Source: Kibdelosporangium sp. MJ126-NF4 (GTDB lineage Bacteria; Actinomycetota; Actinomycetes; Mycobacteriales; Pseudonocardiaceae). From it: DNA of 64,000 nucleotides. The notes beneath the pieces were generated by a model. The model searched no databases, was not told the origin of the DNA, and worked only from the letters and a program-made list of their open reading frames with translations. The stretch is taken from contig NZ_CDME01000002.1 in NCBI RefSeq assembly GCF_000826545.1, positions 682,001-746,000 of the forward strand, written 5' to 3'. Shown here one piece after another: positions 1-9,242 of this stretch. The position numbers and the translations under genes are program-made. Every line of letters begins with the position of its first letter. Positions within the stretch are counted from its first letter, which is position 1.

Positions 1-1836
1 GGCGACGACGTGCGCGAACTGCTGCTGCGCACGCTGGCCGAGATCTGCGGCCTCGACCGGGGATTCAGCCACGGCCGCGGCGGATCGATGCACCTGCGCT
101 GGATCGAGGCGGGCGCCATGGGTACCAACGCGATCGTCGGTGGCGGCGTCCCGCAGGCAGCGGGCTTCGCCTGGGCGCACCGCGCGGCGGGCACCGACGC
201 GGTATCGGTGGCCTACTTCGGGGACGGCGCGGTCAACATCGGCTCAACGCTGGAGACGCTCAACCTGGCTGCGGCGTGGCGGCTGCCAGTCTGCTTTTTC
301 GTTGAGAACAACCAGTACGCGGTGTCGACCACCGTCCGGGAGGCCACCGGCGAACCGCGGCTGTCCGGGCGCGGCCCCGGGTTCGGCATCCCGAGTTGGC
401 GCGTGGACGGCATGGACTGCCTCGCGGTGCACCTGGCCATGCGCGAGGCAGTCGCCCACATGCGGGCGGGAAATGGCCCGACACTGATCGAGGCCGACAC
501 CTACCGATATTTTCACCAGAACGGCGGATTCTCCGGCAGCGCGTTCGGCTACCGCACCAAGGACGAGGAGCGTGCCTGGCGCGACCGCGACCCGATCGCC
601 CAGCTCGCCGGGCATCTCACGCGGCGCGGGATGATGACTGCCGAACAGGTCGACGCCGCCGTGGCACGAGCCCGGCAGGCGATCGCCGAGATCGGTGACA
701 CGCTGCTGGAACCCGCGCCCGGCGGGCGAGCCGGGCAGCGGCGGATCAAGCCGTCCGAGTGGCCCGATCCCGCCTTCGCCGACGTCGGCGTCCGCGGTGA
801 CCTCGGCGAGTTCGACGGCATCGAGCCGGTCGACCGCGACACCTTCACCGGCGCTCTCGCCGACCGGAAGTTCGTCGACGCCATTGCAGCCGTGCTGGCC
901 AGGCGGATGGTGACCGACGCGGCCATCGTCGTGCTCGGCGAGGACGTGCACCGGCTCAAGGGCGGCACCAACGGCGCCACCCGCGGGTTGGCCGACCGGT
1001 TTCCCGACCGTGTGCTCGGCACCCCGATCAGCGAGAACGCCTTCGTCGGGCTCGCGGGCGGGCTCGCGTTGGACGGCCGGTTCACCCCGGTGGTCGAGTT
1101 CATGTACGCCGACTTCATGTGGGTGGCCGCGGACCAGCTCTTCAACCAGATCGGCAAGGCACGCCACATGTTCGGCGGCGACCGTCCGATGCCGCTGGTG
1201 CTGCGTAGCAAGGTCGCCATGGGCACCGGCTACGGCTCCCAGCACTCGATGGACCCGGCGGGCGTGTTCGCCACCGCACCCGGCTGGCGGATCGCCGCCC
1301 CGGCCACGCCGTTCGACTACGTCGGAATGATGAACACCGCACTGCGCTGCCAGGATCCGGTCGTCGTGCTCGAACACGTCGACCTCTACACCTCGACCGG
1401 CGAATGCCCGGTCGATGACCTCGACTACCACATCCCGGTCGGCAAGGCCGCCGTCCGCCGCGCAGGCACGCAGGTCACCGTGCTCACCTACCTGGGCATG
1501 GTCGCGCCCGCGCTGGTTGCGGCTGAGCAGGCGGGCGTGGACGCCGAGGTGATCGACCTGCGCTGGCTGGACCGCGCGAGTCTGGACTGGGACACCGTCG
1601 GGCGCAGCGTCCGCAAGACCAACGCGGTGCTCATCGCCGAACAGGGCGCCGAGGGGACCGGCTACGGCGCGTGGCTGGCGGACGAGATCCACCGTCGCTT
1701 CTTCGACTGGCTGGACCAGCCGGTCCGGCGCGTCACCGGCGGCGAGGCGTCGCCGAGCATCAGCAAGGTCCTCGAACGGGCCGCGATCGCGGGCGCCGGC
1801 GAAGTCGCCGCCCTGCTCACCGAGATGACGAGGTAG
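1..1836 (+). CDS. Fused E1 alpha/beta of a thiamine-dependent 2-oxoacid dehydrogenase (5' end outside window)
   Basis: The protein decarboxylates a 2-oxo acid on thiamine diphosphate and passes the acyl group to the lipoyl arm of an E2. The ThDP motif is visible as GDGAVNIG followed about 25 residues later by ENNQY. The second half, from about codon 285, is a transketolase-like beta subunit, so both E1 subunits are fused in one chain. The reading frame is open to the first base and family members carry tens of residues before the HGRGGSMH segment, so the true start lies upstream. The E2 gene follows after 4 bp, which implies one operon. No E3 (dihydrolipoamide dehydrogenase) is visible here. 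The substrate (pyruvate, branched-chain 2-oxo acid, acetoin or another) cannot be read from the sequence. I am sure of the family, not of the substrate. Confidence 0.93.
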   Translation, partial: GDDVRELLLRTLAEICGLDRGFSHGRGGSMHLRWIEAGAMGTNAIVGGGVPQAAGFAWAHRAAGTDAVSVAYFGDGAVNIGSTLETLNLAAAWRLPVCFFVENNQYAVSTTVREATGEPRLSGRGPGFGIPSWRVDGMDCLAVHLAMREAVAHMRAGNGPTLIEADTYRYFHQNGGFSGSAFGYRTKDEERAWRDRDPIAQLAGHLTRRGMMTAEQVDAAVARARQAIAEIGDTLLEPAPGGRAGQRRIKPSEWPDPAFADVGVRGDLGEFDGIEPVDRDTFTGALADRKFVDAIAAVLARRMVTDAAIVVLGEDVHRLKGGTNGATRGLADRFPDRVLGTPISENAFVGLAGGLALDGRFTPVVEFMYADFMWVAADQLFNQIGKARHMFGGDRPMPLVLRSKVAMGTGYGSQHSMDPAGVFATAPGWRIAAPATPFDYVGMMNTALRCQDPVVVLEHVDLYTSTGECPVDDLDYHIPVGKAAVRRAGTQVTVLTYLGMVAPALVAAEQAGVDAEVIDLRWLDRASLDWDTVGRSVRKTNAVLIAEQGAEGTGYGAWLADEIHRRFFDWLDQPVRRVTGGEASPSISKVLERAAIAGAGEVAALLTEMTR

Positions 1837-1840
1837 CCAG

Positions 1841-3070
1841 ATGGCCACGCTGTTGCGCATGCCCGAGGTGTCCGCCGACGCCTCGACGGCCGTCCTGCAG
1901 GAGTGGACCGTCGCCGACAACGTCCCGTTCGCCGCGGGCGACGCCATCGCCACGATCGAAACCGACAAGGCCGTCGTGGACATCGAGGCCGACCAGGCGG
2001 GTGCCGTGCTCAAGCGGCTGGTCGACCCGGGCACGGCGGTCGCGGTCGGCGTCCCGATCGCCGTACTCGGCACGCCGGGCGAAGCCGTGCCCGCCGGACT
2101 GCTGGACGAGGTGGGGGTGGCCGAGGGAGACGAGGGCACCCCGGCCCCTGCCCAGGCGGTCGCGCCGCGGGACGGGGAACGCAGGCTCACCAGTCCGCTG
2201 GCGCGCCGCCTGGCCAGGGAAGCGGGACTGGACGTCGACGAGATCACGGGCACCGGCCCTGGCGGCCGGATCGTCCGCCGCGACGTCGAAGCGGCGGTCG
2301 CCGCCCAAGCAATGCAATCCGACGCCCGAGCCACCGCCCAAGTTGACGTCCCAGCCGCCATCCGAGCCACCGCGAAACCCGTCCGCGAACAGGCGGCCGA
2401 GTACACCGATGTCCCGCACTCGCGGATGCGGCGGGCTGTCGCGTCCCGGCTGACCGGCGGTCCGCCTTGCTTCGACCTGCGGGCCACCGTCGACGTTGGT
2501 GAGCTGCTCGCGCTACGTGCCCGGCTCAACGACCTCGACGGTGTCCGAGTGTCGATCAACGACCTGCTGCTCAAAGCCGCCGCGCTGGCGCACACCCGTG
2601 TGCCGGAGATGAATGTGGTCTGGACCGAGGACGCCGTCCGGTCGTTCCCGACCACCGACATCGCCGTCGCGGTGGCCACCGACACCGGCCTGGTCACCCC
2701 CGTGCTCACCGACGTCGCCGGTCGCACCGTCACCTCGGTGGCCGAGCAGACCCGCGACCTGGCCGAGCGCGCCAGGGCGGGCACGCTGCGCCAGGACGAA
2801 CTGACCGGCGGCACCCTGACCGTGACCAACCTCGGCGCCCACGGTGTCGAGGACTTCACCGCTGTGCTCAATCCGCCGCACACAGCCATCCTCGCGATCG
2901 GCGCCGCCCGGAAAGCCTCGGTGGTGCGTGCCGACGACAGAGTCTCCGTGGCCACCGTTGTGTCCTGCACGCTCACGGTGGACCACCGCCCGGTCGACGG
3001 CGCGGTCGCCGCCCGGTGGCTGGCGGTCTTCACCGACGCCGTGCGCCATCCGCTTCGGATCGTGGCCTGA
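1841..3070 (+). CDS. Dihydrolipoamide acyltransferase, E2 of a 2-oxoacid dehydrogenase complex
   Basis: This E2 accepts the acyl group from E1 on a swinging lipoyl-lysine and transfers it to CoA. The N-terminal lipoyl domain has the lysine at about residue 43 in ETDKAVVDIEA. A peripheral-subunit-binding domain follows around residues 112-147 (LTSPLARRLA...GPGGRI). The C-terminal acetyltransferase domain ends with the catalytic HRPVDG motif (His about 382, Asp about 386). At 409 residues with a single lipoyl domain it matches the compact bacterial form. The ATG lies 4 bp after the E1 stop, so the two genes are probably cotranscribed and cotranslated. Confidence 0.93.
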   Translation: MATLLRMPEVSADASTAVLQEWTVADNVPFAAGDAIATIETDKAVVDIEADQAGAVLKRLVDPGTAVAVGVPIAVLGTPGEAVPAGLLDEVGVAEGDEGTPAPAQAVAPRDGERRLTSPLARRLAREAGLDVDEITGTGPGGRIVRRDVEAAVAAQAMQSDARATAQVDVPAAIRATAKPVREQAAEYTDVPHSRMRRAVASRLTGGPPCFDLRATVDVGELLALRARLNDLDGVRVSINDLLLKAAALAHTRVPEMNVVWTEDAVRSFPTTDIAVAVATDTGLVTPVLTDVAGRTVTSVAEQTRDLAERARAGTLRQDELTGGTLTVTNLGAHGVEDFTAVLNPPHTAILAIGAARKASVVRADDRVSVATVVSCTLTVDHRPVDGAVAARWLAVFTDAVRHPLRIVA

Positions 3071-3112
3071 CCGGCGGCGCCAGGTGTTACCGTCCCACCA
3101 CGTACAACCACA

Positions 3113-3871
3113 GTGGACGGTCAGTGGGTGGTGCGGGTGTCCTTGTCGGCTCCGGTCGGTGCCCGGGTCTGCGCGATGCCGCTGCTGCACGGACTGCCCC
3201 CGCACGTCGTCGCCGAATTCCTCGACATCGCCGCCCTCCGCGGGTATCCGGCGGGGGCGACGCTGTTCGCCGAGGGAGAGCCCGGCGACGGCCTGTTCGT
3301 GATCGTCTCCGGCAAAGTCAAGGTCACCCGGCCCGGCCCGGACGGCAAAGCCGTCCCGTACACCATGCTCGGCCCCGGCGACCTGCTCGGCGAGCTGACC
3401 GTGATCGACGGCGGCCCGCGGCAGGCCAACGCGGTCGCTCTGCGCACCACCGACACCGCCTGGGTCGCGGTCTCGGCGATGCGCGCCTGGCTGGCCCGTC
3501 ACCCCAGCGCCTCCTTCCGGATGATGGGCCTGCTGGCCGAGCGCATCCGGCACCTCAACGACCGGCTGGAGGACGCCTCCGGTGTCGACGTCGCCACCCG
3601 AGTCGCCCGTGCGCTGGTCGAGCAGGCTGACCGGTTCGGCCGCCGCGCAACGGACGGCGTGCGCTTCACCCTGGACCTCAGCCAGGACGAGCTGGCCCAC
3701 CACGTGCGCGCGTCCCGGGAACGGGTGAACCAGATCCTCGGTGAGTTCGTTCGCCGCGGCTGGATGCGCAGGGAGGGCGACGAGTTCGTCGTCGTCGACG
3801 CGGCCAGCCTCACCCGCCGCGCCCGCTATCGCCCCGAGACGGCGGTGCGCAGGCCGACACTGGACCCCTGA
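3113..3871 (+). CDS. Crp/Fnr-family transcriptional regulator
   Basis: A cyclic-nucleotide-binding-type sensor domain (LFVIVSGKVKV, GPGDLLGELTVIDGGPRQANA) is followed by a long helix and a C-terminal winged helix-turn-helix (LSQDELAHHVRASRERVNQILGEF). No cysteine cluster typical of iron-sulfur FNR proteins is seen, so the ligand is unknown. It follows the E2 gene by 42 bp and probably reads from the same transcript. The start is uncertain: GTG 3113 is the longest choice, but ATG 3176 (MPLLHGLPPHV) matches where family members usually begin, and neither has a strong ribosome binding site. It resembles the second Crp/Fnr gene at 9439 in layout and in the recognition helix. Confidence 0.88.
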   Translation: MDGQWVVRVSLSAPVGARVCAMPLLHGLPPHVVAEFLDIAALRGYPAGATLFAEGEPGDGLFVIVSGKVKVTRPGPDGKAVPYTMLGPGDLLGELTVIDGGPRQANAVALRTTDTAWVAVSAMRAWLARHPSASFRMMGLLAERIRHLNDRLEDASGVDVATRVARALVEQADRFGRRATDGVRFTLDLSQDELAHHVRASRERVNQILGEFVRRGWMRREGDEFVVVDAASLTRRARYRPETAVRRPTLDP

Positions 3872-3877
3872 ACAGCC

Positions 3878-3911
3878 GGAAGCCGTCGCGCACAGTCACG
3901 CGACGGCTTCC
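3878..3911. terminator. Bidirectional hairpin terminator between convergent genes
   Basis: A perfect 13-bp inverted repeat, GGAAGCCGTCGCG paired with CGCGACGGCTTCC, encloses an 8-base loop. It sits exactly between the convergent Crp/Fnr gene and the ABC substrate-binding gene. There is no clear T-tract, as is common for actinobacterial hairpin terminators. Confidence 0.75.
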
Positions 3912-3918
3912 AGGGATT

Positions 3919-4893
3919 TCAGCCCTTGAACAGGAAGTCGGCCGCGGTGACCGGCTTCTCGAGCATCCCGTACTCCAGCATCACGTCAGCGAGTTTCTGC
4001 ATCTTCGTGCGCACCAGCTCGGCGTCGCCTGCCTCGACGTAGTCGTTGATGATCACCCGGTCGGCGACGTCCTGCTTGACGGTGGTGAACCGGGGCAGTG
4101 CGGCGCGCACCTCCTGCGGGTGGGCGTTGGCGTACGCCGTCGCCCGAAACAGCGCCCGCTGGAACGCGGCCAGCTTGTCCACGTGCTGCGAGGCGTATCG
4201 CTCGGAAACCACGTAGCCGCCCACGACGTAGCCCGCCACCTCGTTGATCGACGCGTCCATGACCGGCCGGGCGCCGAGCTGCTCGATCATCAGCGTGCGG
4301 AACGGGTCGCTGGTGCAGGTGGCACCCACCTCGCCGCCGGACAGCACGTTGGCGTGCTCGGGCGGCGCCACAGGGGTGAACGCGACGCTGTCCTGTGACA
4401 GGCCCAGCCGCTTCAGCTCCGTGCGCACGCTCAGGACGCAGATGGTGTTCGGCGAGAGCACCGCGATCTTCTTGCCCTTGAGGTCGGCCAAGCTCCGCGC
4501 GATGGACCCCCTGCCGACCAGCACCTGCTGGGAGTCCACAACCGCGATGTCGGTCGGTGCGACCATCCGCACGCCGAGCCCCTTGGCGTAGACGCCGGTC
4601 GCGCTGACGGTGTTGGTCCACGCCATGTCGACCTGGCCGCCTGCGACGGCCTCGACGGTGCTGCCCGCGCCGAGGTCGACGTCGGCCTCGATCTCGATGC
4701 CCTCCTCGCGGAAGTATCCCTGTTCCATGGCCAGGTGCAGGGGCACGTTGCTGACGTTGGCCGGATTGCTGACTCTGATCTTGAGCAGGCCGCCTTCCCC
4801 GGCGGGCGTCGCGGTGCCGCAGGCGGCGACCGACGACAGCGCGCAGGCCAAGGCGAGGCAGGTGGTCGTTCGGCGGATCGGGAAGCCGAGCAT
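3919..4893 (-). CDS. ABC transporter substrate-binding lipoprotein (sulfonate/nitrate/taurine type)
   Basis: This is the extracytoplasmic capture protein of the importer encoded next to it. It has a lipoprotein signal with the lipobox V-A-A-C (Cys about 25). The mature part has the SsuA/TauA/NMT1-like fold signature, including the early segment NVPLHLAMEQGYFREEGI and the DLKGKKIAVL motif. I chose ATG at 4893 because ACGAGGAGCACC gives a good Shine-Dalgarno; an ATG five codons upstream (4908) has none. The ATPase and two permeases follow in the usual family set but are transcribed upstream of this gene. The ligand is not readable; nearby flavin monooxygenases fit a sulfonate or another oxidisable organic compound, which is inference. 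Confidence 0.9.
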   Translation of the reverse strand: MLGFPIRRTTTCLALACALSSVAACGTATPAGEGGLLKIRVSNPANVSNVPLHLAMEQGYFREEGIEIEADVDLGAGSTVEAVAGGQVDMAWTNTVSATGVYAKGLGVRMVAPTDIAVVDSQQVLVGRGSIARSLADLKGKKIAVLSPNTICVLSVRTELKRLGLSQDSVAFTPVAPPEHANVLSGGEVGATCTSDPFRTLMIEQLGARPVMDASINEVAGYVVGGYVVSERYASQHVDKLAAFQRALFRATAYANAHPQEVRAALPRFTTVKQDVADRVIINDYVEAGDAELVRTKMQKLADVMLEYGMLEKPVTAADFLFKG

Positions 4894-4943
4894 GGTGCTC
4901 CTCGTCATCGAGTGGTGGGGGATCGGTTCCGGAAACCGCCGGG

Positions 4944-5735
4944 TCAGGCGAATGCCTCCGGGCTGGCGAGCGCTGCCTCCTGGATGTACCGGGCCACGGT
5001 GCTGCGTTGGCTGACGAAGCTCGGGGTGGACTTCGTGGTGATCTGGTCCCGCTCGTCGGGCAGGTCGACGGCCAGCTCGGCCAGGACCCCGCCGGGGGAG
5101 CGGCGCAGGACCACGACCCGGTCGGCCAGGTACACCGACTCGTCGATGTCGTGGGTGACGAACAGGATGGTCATACCGAACTCGCGGTGCACCTTCCTGG
5201 TCAGGTCCTCCAGCCCGGAACGGGTCTGGGCGTCCACGGACGCGAACGGCTCGTCCATCAGCAGCACCCGGGGGCGGTAGGCCAGGGCGCGGGCGATGGC
5301 CACCCGCTGCTGCATGCCGCCCGACAGTTGCCACGGGTACCGTTCGGCCTTGTCGGCCAGGCCCACCGCGGCCAGCGACTCCTCGATCCGGCGGGTCCGT
5401 TCGCCCCGGTCCAGGCCGAGGACCTGCAGCGGCAGTTCGACGTTGCGGCCTACTCGCATCCAGGGGAACAGCGAGCGGCTGTAGTCCTGGAACACCACGG
5501 CCAGACCGTCGGGCACCCCTGTGACCTGCGAGCCGAGCACCTTCACGGTCCCCGACGTCGGCGGCACCAGCCCGGCCACGCATTTCAGCAGGGTCGTCTT
5601 GCCGCAGCCGGACGGGCCGACGATGGACAGCAGCTCACCGTCCTCCACGTCGAACGAGACATCGCGCAGCGCGATGTGCGCGCCCGGCCCCGAGCCGTAG
5701 GCCTTGGCGAGATCTCGGACCTGCAGTGTGCTCAT
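4944..5735 (-). CDS. ABC transporter ATP-binding protein (SsuB/TauB/NrtD type)
   Basis: This cytoplasmic ATPase powers the importer. Walker A is GPSGCGKTT (residues about 40-48), the signature is [10 protein letters not shown] (about 137), and Walker B is VLLMDEPF (about 157). The Q-loop segment [13 protein letters not shown] and the H-loop FVTHDIDES are intact. At 263 residues it is a normal single-domain subunit. It lies 50 bp before the substrate-binding gene and 21 bp after a permease gene on the same strand, so the four transporter genes look like one operon. Confidence 0.94.
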   Translation of the reverse strand: MSTLQVRDLAKAYGSGPGAHIALRDVSFDVEDGELLSIVGPSGCGKTTLLKCVAGLVPPTSGTVKVLGSQVTGVPDGLAVVFQDYSRSLFPWMRVGRNVELPLQVLGLDRGERTRRIEESLAAVGLADKAERYPWQLSGGMQQRVAIARALAYRPRVLLMDEPFASVDAQTRSGLEDLTRKVHREFGMTILFVTHDIDESVYLADRVVVLRRSPGGVLAELAVDLPDERDQITTKSTPSFVSQRSTVARYIQEAALASPEAFA

Positions 5736-5756
5736 GATCTTTTCCTTCGGATCGGG

Positions 5757-6566
5757 TCAGCCCTGCAGGGAGACGTTGCGGTGCCAGGCGAGCACGCGGC
5801 GCTCGACCGCGAGGAACAGGACGTTGAGCAGGTAGCCGGCCAGTCCGAGCAGGACGATGGCCGCCCACATGTCGACCACGTCGAACGTGCGTTGCGCGGT
5901 GATGAGGAAATGGCCAAGGCCGTCGTCGGCCAGCAACCACTCCGAGAGCACCATGAGGATCAGCGACAGCGACAGCGTCATTCGCATGCCCGCGAAGATC
6001 TTGGGCAGGGCGGCGGGCACGATGATCCGGGTGAACTGGGTGCGGGTCGGCAGGTGGAACGCCCGCGCGGTGTCCACATAGGCCGGGTCGACCGAACGCA
6101 CACCCTGCAACGTGTTCAGCAGCACCGGCCACACACAGCCGAAGGCGATCAGCCCGATCCGCATCGCGTCACCAGCGCCGAACACCAGGAGGAACACCGG
6201 CACGATCGCGGGCTTGGGCAGCGACCGCAGGAAGTTCACCGGCGGGTCGATGTAGCCCGCCGCGCGGGACCAGCGGCCCGCGACCAGACCAACACCGATC
6301 CCGACCACGGCGCCGAGCAGCCAGCCGCCGAGAGCGCGGCCGAGGCTGGGCATGGTGTCCGTCCAGAACCGATCGGTGAGGAACAAGGTGGACGCCGGAC
6401 CGCTGAACCACAGTTCCCAGCCGCGCACGGCGATCCGCCCAGGAGTCGGGAAGTACAACGAGTCCGCGTTCGCCGTGGCCAGTTGCCAGAGCGCGATCGC
6501 GATGACGGCAGGTGCTGCGCGCAGCAGAACGCGGGACCGGCCACTCCGGACGGTGGGGGCGGTCAT
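5757..6566 (-). CDS. ABC transporter permease (SsuC/TauC type), second of the pair
   Basis: This integral membrane subunit has about six hydrophobic segments. The EAA-like coupling loop is seen in the region VDTARAFHLPTRTQFTRIIVPAALPKIFAGMR. The ATG at 6566 overlaps the stop of the preceding permease in an ATGA arrangement, which fixes the start and indicates translational coupling. The protein of about 269 residues is normal for the family. Two different permeases in one operon suggest a heterodimeric membrane channel. Confidence 0.92.
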   Translation of the reverse strand: MTAPTVRSGRSRVLLRAAPAVIAIALWQLATANADSLYFPTPGRIAVRGWELWFSGPASTLFLTDRFWTDTMPSLGRALGGWLLGAVVGIGVGLVAGRWSRAAGYIDPPVNFLRSLPKPAIVPVFLLVFGAGDAMRIGLIAFGCVWPVLLNTLQGVRSVDPAYVDTARAFHLPTRTQFTRIIVPAALPKIFAGMRMTLSLSLILMVLSEWLLADDGLGHFLITAQRTFDVVDMWAAIVLLGLAGYLLNVLFLAVERRVLAWHRNVSLQG

Positions 6567-7405
6567 GACGCGGGCTCCCGTTCGTTCCAGGCCACCAGGC
6601 GCCGGGAAGCGACTGTGGTGAGCGCGTTGAGGGCGTAGCCGAGAATGCCGGAGAGGACGACTGCGGCGAACACGATATCGGCGTTGAAGCCCCCGTAGCT
6701 GGCGCGCAGGATGAAGTAGCCGATGCCGTCGTGGGTGCCGACCGCGATCTCGGCGGCGATGGCCACCGTGAGGCCGGTGGACAGGGCCAGGCGCAGTCCG
6801 GTCAGCATCAGCGGCAAGGCGCTGGGCAGAACCACCCGCCGCCACAGCATGATCGTCGGCATCCGGAAGCTGCGCGCCGTCTCCACCGCGACTCGGTCGA
6901 CGGCCTGGACCCCGTACATCGTGTTGAGCAGCAGCGGCCACAGCGTGACGATGAAGACGATCGTGGCCTTCATTTCCAGGCCCTGGCCCATGACCAGCAC
7001 CAGCAGCGGGATAACGGCGATGCCCGGCACCGACCGCAGCGAGTCGATCAGCGGGGTGAACGCCTCGGCGACCAGCCGATACGAGCCGAGCACGATACCG
7101 AACGGCACCGCGGCCGCGATCGAGAGCGCGATGCCAAGCAGCAATGCCGAGAGAGTTGCCCACAGCTCGGCCAGGAACGCCGGATCGACAGCAATGGCAA
7201 GGGCTTTGGGCAGGATCACCGTCGCGGGCGGCAGCAGCACCGGGTCGACCAGTTCGATGCGGGCGAAGCCCTCGAACGCCGCGGTCAGCAGGGCCGCCCC
7301 GGCGACGCCCCGGCCCAGCGCCGCCAAGCCGCGCCGCACCGGCGACACTCCCGACGTGCCGAGGCGGCGGGCGACGCCCCGGCGGGTGGTGGCGAGTGCG
7401 CTCAC
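6563..7405 (-). CDS. ABC transporter permease (SsuC/TauC type), first of the pair
   Basis: This is a membrane permease of 280 residues with a short basic cytoplasmic N-terminus and about six membrane spans. The coupling-loop region is VETARSFRMPTIMLWRRVVLPSALPLMLTGLR, the typical BPD-transport motif. The GTG start overlaps the stop of the upstream DoxX gene by four bases (GTGA), so transporter translation is coupled to the DoxX gene. It is paralogous to the permease that follows. Confidence 0.92.
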   Translation of the reverse strand: MSALATTRRGVARRLGTSGVSPVRRGLAALGRGVAGAALLTAAFEGFARIELVDPVLLPPATVILPKALAIAVDPAFLAELWATLSALLLGIALSIAAAVPFGIVLGSYRLVAEAFTPLIDSLRSVPGIAVIPLLVLVMGQGLEMKATIVFIVTLWPLLLNTMYGVQAVDRVAVETARSFRMPTIMLWRRVVLPSALPLMLTGLRLALSTGLTVAIAAEIAVGTHDGIGYFILRASYGGFNADIVFAAVVLSGILGYALNALTTVASRRLVAWNEREPAS

Positions 7406-7911
7406 GGGGAATCACCTGCTGCACCGGCATTCGGCTTGGCGCGAGTCGCGCTCACCGCCAGCCCGGACACCACCCCGAGCCCGACCACCGCCGCACCCCA
7501 GGCCGCTCCGGCGAAATCGACACCGAGCACGGCGTCCACGGCCAGAGCTCCCGGTCCGGTGAAGGCGACGCAGACCGTGGCCGCCATGAGCACCAGCTCG
7601 TACTCGAAGCCGTTCCGGCGCCGGGACAGTCCGTTCGGCAGGTGCAGCACCACGATGTTGACGAACGTGCCGACCAGCATCAGCGCCGCCAGCGGCGTGA
7701 GCAAGCCGAGCGCGAGCAGGACACCGCCCCCGGTCTCGGTCAACCCGGCTACCGCCGCCATCAGCCTCGGCGGGCGGAAGCCTTGCCTGCCAAAGAACCG
7801 CGCAGCCCCGTCGAGACCGTCGGCGCCCCACCAGCCGAACAGCTTCTCCGTGCCGTGGTAGGCCATCACCAGGCCGACCACGGCCCGCACGACCAGTAAT
7901 CCGACTTCCAT
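7402..7911 (-). CDS. DoxX-family membrane protein
   Basis: This is a 169-residue protein with four hydrophobic segments and the family start pattern (LLVVRAVVGLVMAYHGTEKLFGWWG), followed by GGxLLALGLLTPLAA. DoxX proteins are small inner-membrane proteins, in some cases linked to quinone or thiol redox chemistry; the job of this one is unknown. It is the first gene of the transporter operon and its stop overlaps the permease start. Its position beside an importer and flavin oxygenases suggests a redox or membrane role in the same process, which is inference. Confidence 0.85.
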   Translation of the reverse strand: MEVGLLVVRAVVGLVMAYHGTEKLFGWWGADGLDGAARFFGRQGFRPPRLMAAVAGLTETGGGVLLALGLLTPLAALMLVGTFVNIVVLHLPNGLSRRRNGFEYELVLMAATVCVAFTGPGALAVDAVLGVDFAGAAWGAAVVGLGVVSGLAVSATRAKPNAGAAGDSP

Positions 7912-7986
7912 TCTCGATCTCCACCTTCGCTTCGTGGCCGCTCGTCGGTCCAGTGTGGACTCGTTGGCAGGTGACGACGCCGCTCA

Positions 7987-8175
7987 GGCCGTGTCCCGAA
8001 GCCCCCGTCCGCGATAGCCGGGCCGGATGCGGTCCCTGACGCCACCGCCGGAACACCAAAAGACAACCAGTATTCCGGCGTCCCGACGGCGGCGTCAGGA
8101 ACCGCCCCACTGAGGCCCGACTCCGGCCTCCGGCCGGGGCAGACTCTCATCGAACGGGGACTTCGAGACACGACC
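7987..8175. mobile_element. MITE-like element, 189 bp, with IS5-type terminal inverted repeats
   Basis: The two ends form a 22-bp imperfect inverted repeat, 19 of 22 matching: the left end begins GGCCGTGTCCCGAAGC, and the right end read inward begins GGTCGTGTCTCGAAGT. An inner hairpin spans 8035-8099 (arms CCTGACGCC...CCG and CGGCGGCGTCAGG). There is no coding capacity. The ends closely match GGCAGTGTTTCGAAGTC at the edge of the IS5-type transposase remnant (26855-26871). The element touches the stop codon of the flavin monooxygenase at 8175. I could not define a target duplication. Confidence 0.6.
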
Positions 8176-9242
8176 TAGCGCGAGCCCGCGAATGCGGGCA
8201 GCACCTCGTCGATGAACAGCCGCAAGGACCGGTCGGCGGTCTCCTCGGCCATGAACCCGTAGTTGAACAGCAGCGACATGTGCCGCACACCCGCCGCCTC
8301 GTACTCCCGGATGCGGTCGTACACAGTCTGTGGATCGCCGATCACCATGGCGTGGTCAATGAACTCGTCCGGGTCCTGCGGCGACACTCCGACCACGGTG
8401 CGCAGGTGCTCGGCGTCGCGCATTCCCGCCACGGCGCCGAAGCTGCGGCGCTGGTGTTCGGCCATGAGCACCAGGCGTTCGCGGGTCTCGCGTTCGGCCG
8501 CTTCGGTGGTGCGGGCCAGGTACACCTGCTTCTGCACCAGGCTCCAGTCCAGCCGGTCCCGCACCGTCGTCTCGTCGGCGCCCGCGTCGCGCAGCGACTT
8601 CTCGTAGATCTGCCACCGCCGCGCCAGGCCCTCCGGGCGCTCGCGTGCGGTGAACAGGTACCAGGCCCGGTGGCCGGTCCACTGGGCGCCGGAGTCGCTC
8701 TGCGTCGCCCTGGCGAACGGCGGGTGGGCGCGGTGGAATGCCGAGGGCATGATCCGGGTGTGCAGGACGCCGGACTCGAAGGTGGTTCCCCACACCAGCG
8801 GCGGGTCCTCCGGTGTCTTGGCCAGTGCCGATTCCAGGATTTCCAGGTTGTGGAACAGATCGGCGTGCCGCTGCGCGGGGTCACGGCCCATCCCGGCGTA
8901 CTCCACCGGCGACCCGCCCGCGGCGAAACCGACTATCAGTTCGCCGCGGGTGAGGATGTCCAGCAATGTGCACTGCTGGGCCAGGCGCATCGGATTGTGC
9001 AGCGGCGGCACCGCGACGGCGAGGCAGAACTTGGTGCCCGGCCGGACACGGGCAGCCAGGTGGGCGGCGAACAGGAAGTTGTCGCCGTAGGTGTTGTAGC
9101 CCGAGAAGTGATGCTCGGTGAGCGCGAGGCCGTCGAAGCCCGCTTCGGTGGCCGTCACAGCTTGGCGGACCAACGCGTCCACGATGGACACATCCTCGTG
9201 GGCGCCCCGGGTCTGGGCGTTGAGGTAGAGACTGAAGCGCAT
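8175..9242 (-). CDS. Luciferase-like (LLM class) FMN-dependent monooxygenase
   Basis: This is a flavin-dependent oxidoreductase of the bacterial luciferase fold, which uses reduced FMN from a partner reductase to oxygenate an organic substrate. The start MRFSLYLNAQ and the TEHHFSGYNTYG segment are typical. I chose ATG 9242 because GAGGAG lies 10 bases upstream and the paralogue at 10747 begins with the same residues. The protein has about 355 residues. The stop codon lies at the edge of the MITE-like element, so the last residues may be altered relative to the ancestor. The flavin reductase at 10111 is the obvious electron partner. The substrate is unknown. Confidence 0.9.
   Translation of the reverse strand: MRFSLYLNAQTRGAHEDVSIVDALVRQAVTATEAGFDGLALTEHHFSGYNTYGDNFLFAAHLAARVRPGTKFCLAVAVPPLHNPMRLAQQCTLLDILTRGELIVGFAAGGSPVEYAGMGRDPAQRHADLFHNLEILESALAKTPEDPPLVWGTTFESGVLHTRIMPSAFHRAHPPFARATQSDSGAQWTGHRAWYLFTARERPEGLARRWQIYEKSLRDAGADETTVRDRLDWSLVQKQVYLARTTEAAERETRERLVLMAEHQRRSFGAVAGMRDAEHLRTVVGVSPQDPDEFIDHAMVIGDPQTVYDRIREYEAAGVRHMSLLFNYGFMAEETADRSLRLFIDEVLPAFAGSR

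Noticed and set aside
244..3111. Very long open frame on the minus strand opposite the E1 and E2 genes
   Set aside because: It is antisense to two clearly recognisable genes, has low-complexity Arg/Ala/Gly-rich residues and no domain; GC-rich codon bias explains the lack of stops.
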